Assembly (NCBI GenBank): GCA_002633005.1
Contig: NMRA01000097.1
Span: 384,686-448,685, forward strand
Reading direction: 5' to 3'
DNA: 64,000 nt
Source: Phoronis australis
Lineage: Eukaryota; Phoronida; Phoronidae
Each line of letters opens with the position of its first letter. Positions within the stretch are counted from its first letter, which is position 1. Below are positions 58,891-64,000 of the stretch, piece after piece. The notes beneath the pieces were generated by a model that searched no databases, was not told the DNA's origin, and saw nothing but the letters and a program-made list of their open reading frames with translations. A program made the position numbers and the translations under genes.

Positions 58891-59005
58891 TAAAAAGGTA
58901 AAGAAACGTTTTTCGAAAAACGCATTTAAGTCTATAATTTCAGTAATATATCGCCCCTGTGTTCCTGCGGAGACACCCAGACATACAGCACACATCACGA
59001 ATTTT

Positions 59006-59192
59006 TGGCCGACCGGTCGGAAATTGGTCGACGACTAGCCGTCGACCGGTCGGCTAATTTGCCGACCGGTCGGCTAAAATTTAGCCGACCGGCAGCCGCC
59101 CGCAGTGCCGACTCATAAGGCGACTCCCCAGCCGACCCTTCAGCCGACCCTTCAGCCGACCGGCCATCAGCCGACCAGCTGGTCGGCTGCTA
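59006..59192. repeat. Array of GCCGACCGGTCGGC palindromes
   Basis: The 14 bp perfect palindrome GCCGACCGGTCGGC or close forms occurs at least four times, joined by AT-rich linkers such as CTAAAATTTAG. It is followed by AGCCGACCCTTC units and a GCCGACCAGCTGGTCGGC palindrome. The block is very CpG-rich within AT-rich flanks. No gene is next to it. Confidence 0.85.
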
Positions 59193-59199
59193 TTTTTAG

Positions 59200-60028
59200 G
59201 CTAGAGTAGCAGTTGCGTAATAGGTTGTCAGGTTGATGCCACTTTGCGTGTCGATGCATATTCGTCTTAGCACTGGGTCAAATAAATTAACCTAGTTTTA
59301 CTGTCTCGGTTACATGAGTTCACGTCGGTTGTGTAATACCACTAATTCGAAGGTTGACAGCATGCGGTAATAGTAAACATTGGATTATGGACAATGCAAC
59401 AAGTTTTGGATGAAAAACGTGAAAGTTTTCTTTACATTTGATCTTTAATTTGACTCGTGACGTTAACAAGATGTATTAGATCTGTTGCTTCCCGGTCAAT
59501 ACAACGCTGTAGCCATTTTGTAAACGCAGCTATTTTAGCAGTCTTCGCCCGCAGTTGATTTCAAGTTGTTTGTGTAACGCCAAACTGCATCTTTTTGCGT
59601 TTTTTTAAGTTAGTCACCGGTCTCCTGTCACGCGCCCATTATGATGGATTAGTGAGTGAGTTCTTACACCGCGAAAAGCTCTCACTCCAGGGATTTTATT
59701 TTCATAGTATTGACCCTTGCAGTACAGACGCGAAATTCACGGTCCAGTATGCCCTAAACCCACGGACTTCGATGGCTGTAACTTCGAAATCATATTATGG
59801 TTACGATTTCCGCGAACTAAGACGGTGACATCACCACTGTTGAGGCTACAGCAAAGTAGCCTTGCGCATTCCGTTTTCAGTGTATCGGTGACGTTAAAAT
59901 CTGGGCTAGCAGTACATGTATACACGTAGTCCCCTATCAGTTGGTCGTTCAATGACGTTGTTCCAAAAATAAATATTTTCTGTCAACAACATATTGACAA
60001 ATTATGCAAAATAAAACAATTGTGAACG
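59200..60028. other. Spacer, nothing recognised
   Basis: No supported exon. A single N at 60029 ends the stretch and marks the start of module copy D. Confidence 0.45.
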
Positions 60029-61089
60029 NATTTGTGGTGCTGGTTGCCTTGGAAGAAGGCTAGCTACATGTACCTCGAGGTTGTAACAAGTGTAGTCTTC
60101 TACCCAAACCCCCAAGCTGCTTTCAGTTGACCTAGACACTCTCAAAGCACTCGCAACTGTTTGCTTATGGAACGGGAACAGTGAACTCTAAGCCACAATT
60201 CAAAATTCCAGTTTCGCCGACCAGTTATCAAACGAAGCTCTCATTTTTCACTTGTGTTATTTTGTACAATTTTGAGTGACCTTGTTTTTCTGACTTTCGC
60301 GCGTCTAGGGAACGCATCCCTGAGCTTGGCGCTAGCCCAGTAGGAAATTGTAACACTATTGGGCAAAACATCATGACTTCTGAAAACGCAAATGTATAAA
60401 ATCATGTTCACACATTGTGGGCCCCAGGGGTAGAACGACCCCCCCCTCTCGTTTGGCGTAGTGGGCAAAAATATCCTCCAGAGAATCAAAAAGTACCAAA
60501 AAGTAGCAAACGAGACATAACTGCACTATAAGAAGGCAAGGAAACCAAAATTTGGCGAAGGCAAAATTCGATGCCCTGAGCGCACCCTGTTTTTTTTTGT
60601 AAAAGGTCTACATTTTTTATTAAAAGTCCGGCATGCTCTCAAAATTTTGAGCCCTCTCTTTTTAGGCTGGGTGTGTGGATCCAGTTCCTTGTTCAAGCAT
60701 CTGAAACTAAGGTTTCACTTTTCCGAAAGGTGTCGGTGATACCGTTTACTCTTAGCGTGTTTTGATAATGACCATCAAGTCAATAGAGAGTCTGAACGCT
60801 TTGCACTATTTCATGGCATCAACTTTCATTTCATCTTCAGTTCTGTAGTGGTAAAATATGAGGTAAGTAGGCACCCAAAGCCCACTGTATTACATTGAGC
60901 ACTGAACGGTGCGTAGGCGCTACATTCAAATGCCAGACGGTGGTTGGCTGCGCCTACCTGCGCCTACGCCCCACTACAGCACTCTTCATCTTACTGTGTC
61001 AACAAAATCTTCGGCTATGTGCACTTTTGTTAAGGATTGTTACAAACTCCTTCTATCGCATCGTCATGAACACCACGCCCCACTTCCGC

Positions 61090-61765
61090 TTTGACCAGTT
61101 TTTTGCAATTAAGAGAATCGAGTCAGCAAGTTTAAAAGCCAAAGAGATATAAAAATAACGCGACCAAATCAAATCAAAACCGACCAATGTAAGAAATGTC
61201 ATTCCCAGCAAGGTGTACAGTAATCATTTCGTCTGCTCTTCAGTGAACGTCAGGCTTAAACATTTTTTTGAGAAAATGCGATTAACTGACAAATACAATG
61301 TATGTAATTTCTTCAGTAAATACAGTTTGAAAAAACAAACCGTTAACCAAAAACCTTAACGTTAAAGGTGGTATATTGTAAACGAGTATACAGTAGAATG
61401 AAAACAATAAAAATGTGTAATTATGTCCATTCACTTTAACGTAGTACTCTCTCCCTAAGTTTAGTAGATCAGCACCTTTGGCAGCTGCCCGTGGAACCAT
61501 TTGCACAATAAAGATAGCACGATCACAATTCACTATTTCTGATTGTGTTCCGACGCAACGTTCTATTTTAAACCATCAGAATTGAGCGAGAGCAGGTTTG
61601 CTTGCAGTTTAGTTATATGGGAATGTCTATCAACGACGTAAAGCGCAAAGAAACATCTACTGTCACAGGTTGTGGGGTTTGTGGGTCGAGGGTGTCGTGG
61701 ATCAAGGAGGTCGTGGGATGTGGGGGTCGCGGGGGTCGGGGCTGTGAGATTCGAATTTTTAAAAT
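61090..61765. mobile_element. Inverted-repeat element, copy 3 (left end lost)
   Basis: The interior and G-rich right end ('gtgggtcgagggtgtcgtgg', 'gggggtcgcgggggtcgg' at 61680-61750) match copies 1 and 2. The C-rich left end is replaced near 60840-61080 by an unrelated sequence containing 'tgcgcctacctgcgcctacgcc'. It was carried here as part of the segmental copy. Confidence 0.55.
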
Positions 61766-61900
61766 AATCCTTTTGTTAAGACTCGTCTTATTCGAGTAAA
61801 CATTTCTCCCTTGGGAAATGACTGTCGTTGATAGAAAGAGTGCAGTTTGGTCTCGCGTGATCACATTTCATGAAAGTGTCGTTTTTGAGAACACTCTTAC

Positions 61901-62114
61901 ACAGTGAAGTATGGTGTTGCATATCGAACACTTCGCCCGACCCGTGGAAAATTCTTTGATACACTATTGTTGAAATAGGTCCAGGCGTTGAACATTCGGC
62001 TCCGTTAAACGTCAGGTACCATCGGGAACATCCGGGTGAGCCGTGCTGTCGCAGATCTCCGTTGAACTGTACCGCTAGCATACTCTGAGATGATCTCTTG
62101 GTGTATGTGGCCCA
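61901..62114 (-). CDS. CTHRC1-like domain, middle exon (copy D)
   Basis: The acceptor TGTGTTCTGCAG gives a phase-0 start and the donor T|GTAAGAG a phase-1 end. It is 214 nt, exactly the length of copy A. It encodes WATYTKRSSQSMLAVQFNG, then GCSRWYLTFNGAECSTPGPI and a variable tail ending HHTSL. The core differs from copy A at only a few residues while the tail between VVY/IVY and HHTSL has changed at most positions. The N-half exon should lie just right of the window. The only last-type exon downstream before the PAN gene is the broken one at 43155-43282, so the gene may be dead despite this intact exon. Confidence 0.8.
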
Positions 62115-63806
62115 CTGCAGAACACATGAGTCGTACAAGAACATCTCATTAAAGAACTAGCTGAACGACATACCATAGTGTGGAAATGAGCACAAGTAGG
62201 TCATGCTTTAGACAACACCTAGCTACTCAGTTGGCCGGATAGGGGTAACATGCATAATACTCCCCCTAAGCTTTCAGTACTGATTTTGTCCCGTGCACTT
62301 TAAACGGGAGGTAGGCGAAATCCACTAACCGACTATGAGATATTCACAACATAAAATATACCTTTACTTTTAAATTTGTCATTTAAATGCGCTTACTTTG
62401 CAGTGATCTTTTCTTGTTCTAAACATATCTCCGAGGAAACATTGCGAAACCTAATTGGCAAAGAATTCGAATTCCAAATTTTGGTCGCCGTTAACTGGGG
62501 CGTGACCCTTGAAAAATGGAATGGGACGATAAGGTGGAGTTTGTGTCGCTTTTACTTTTTGTTCGTGATTCCACGTATTTTCCTCAAAATGACACCCGCT
62601 GTGGGAATCTCGGGCTGACCGCTAACGATTTTCATCGATATGTGTAAGTCATGTTGACTAAATGGTATCCAGAGGCATGACATGTGTTAACTAAAATCCC
62701 ATGTGCATGTAACCATGTTTCATTTGATAGTATTCGCTGTATTTTGAGTAATTCTAAAGGGGTGTACTATCGCCCCCTTCGCCAGCTATATTCAGGGCGA
62801 TGTTAATGCTCAGTCACGCTCAGGTTTTTCAAGCCCATATCTATTTTTAAAACTGCAGCTCTTATGACCACGAACGAAATGGCATGTGCGTTGCAGCACG
62901 CCAGTTAAGCATCTCATTCTGCCTTGCACGGAAGATTTTTGATGAATAACAAAAAGGATATGCACTGCATACATTTTTAGAACTTCGTAGCACTAAAGTA
63001 GAAAGTCTGCCTGTTTGCGTGATTCTAAACAATCCACGTCCTGCCCCTCCATTAATGCACCATTGGCATTCACAAAAGCAGGTTTAAATTAAAAGTCATG
63101 CTTACTGAGTCAAAAGAATGGCTCCAAATGTTTGAGATTTGACGGGTGTACAAAATCATAGGGTCGTGGACTGTAGCGGAAAATTCCATGAGTACATTCT
63201 CTTGTCAATTTATTGTATTCATGTATCCCAAGTAAATAATTCAGATTCATGTTTTAAGTTACGCTTATATGGAAAAACGATGTTTACGAGGATTAAACTA
63301 TCAATTATGTTGAACAGTAAAAGGCAGTAGATAAAAATATTTACCAATCACAAACTGATAAACCTTGTTCTGTTACACGTGGTAGTCAGAAATTGAACAT
63401 CTACAGTAAGTATTAGAGTAAGAAGCCCTTGACACATACACGTAGGCAAAACTGCCGTCAAAACGTCTTTACCCAAGTTTCCTTTACTACCATTTTAAAA
63501 TAAGTCCCATGTTTAAGACCTTAGTTTAACAAAAATAAATTAGTCTATTAAGATGTCTGAGATAATGCTTTGCTCAGTAATAATGCGCTGCGCACGTTCT
63601 CCGACTCATCCATTTTTTCTGAAAAATTACGCAGGAACGTTTTACATTTGAAAAGTACACCTTTGGATCAGGTTCAGCACAATAAAGTACCCAAGAAACA
63701 TTTAAAAGCTCCTACAGTTCACGACTCACCGCCTATCACAGGGCAATACCCCGTATTTAGTTTTAAAGAGCTGGATTAGAAAGTTGTTGACAGTATTTGT
63801 TTATTA

Positions 63807-63830
63807 TACTTTTAACCGTTGTTGTTGTTG
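63807..63830. repeat. GTT trinucleotide tract
   Basis: Short run of GTT units, imperfect at both ends. Confidence 0.9.
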
Positions 63831-64000
63831 CACTTGGCCGTTTTGGAAAACATGACTTTCACTGTTTTATTTTTAGACATCAACAGAATTTACTGAGTGT
63901 TTTTAAAGTAACTATTAAAAACGATGTTGAACAACGTTTGAAGACCTCAACAGCCGATTTCATGAAGTGGTTTAAAGTTAAACCTTGTTTAAGCTGGACT

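Larger units (their letters stand above)
60036..64000. repeat. Segmental copy of the CTHRC module (copy D)
   Basis: Colinear with 2828-6640 and still matching at the window edge. The terminal exon that precedes the segment in copy A (2618-2763) has no counterpart here. The match starts just after the N at 60029, so the exon may have been lost by mis-joining or by real divergence. Confidence 0.85.

Noticed and set aside
1-64000. Bacterial features (operons, CRISPR, Shine-Dalgarno sites) or viral genes
   Set aside because: No long tightly packed frames or repeat-spacer arrays. All supported exons have spliceosomal borders.

Overview
This window looks like a fragment of a marine invertebrate nuclear genome, most likely an anthozoan cnidarian (coral or anemone). 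The evidence is AT-rich DNA, short GT-AG exons separated by long introns, sequencing gaps, many degraded transposable elements, and extracellular domain families (PAN/apple, fibronectin type II, CTHRC1-like C-terminal domain). There are no bacterial-style operons, no CRISPR arrays and no intact long open reading frames. The taxon is inferred from gene and transposon style, not proven.

The only convincing protein-coding content is a set of short exons on the minus strand. Read from high to low coordinates they are: a CTHRC-like middle exon at 61901-62114; a decayed CTHRC-like last exon at 43155-43282; a signal-peptide plus PAN exon at 41624-42016; a Cys-rich exon at 40089-40200; CTHRC-like middle and last-type exons at 35686-35884 and 32776-32931; a fibronectin type II exon at 24331-24498; a CTHRC-like middle exon present twice (17421-17622 and 15174-15375); and then last-type (7212-7364), N-half (6826-6932), middle (4706-4919) and terminal (2618-2763) exons. 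Splice phases are strictly conserved: N-half exons run 1 to 0, middle exons 0 to 1, and last-type and FN2 exons 1 to 1. Two reconstructions fit: several tandem small genes, or one secreted mosaic gene of about 39 kb (42016 to 2618) with PAN, FN2 and up to three CTHRC-like domains. Two N-half exons that either model needs were not found.

The CTHRC module has been copied as a genomic segment. About 3.8 kb at 2828-6640 is repeated at 60036-64000. Parts of its intron recur at 1-845, 44280-44700 and, inverted, at 25080-25440. A 2.25 kb segment holding one middle exon is tandemly duplicated at 14869-17114 and 17116-19690 across a single N, which may be an assembly or haplotype artefact.

The rest is transposon-rich spacer. 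Fragments include a non-LTR retrotransposon C-terminus (1867-2157), a Mutator-like transposase piece (33647-33886), a Penelope-like GIY-YIG end (49456-50307), a gag-like remnant (50662-50945), a THAP-domain start (51283-51411), a possible solo LTR, and several families of inverted-repeat elements. Notable structures are a near-perfect 155 bp palindrome (41073-41227), an array of GCCGACCGGTCGGC palindromes (59006-59192), and elements whose inverted ends are built from short CGACCC-type units.
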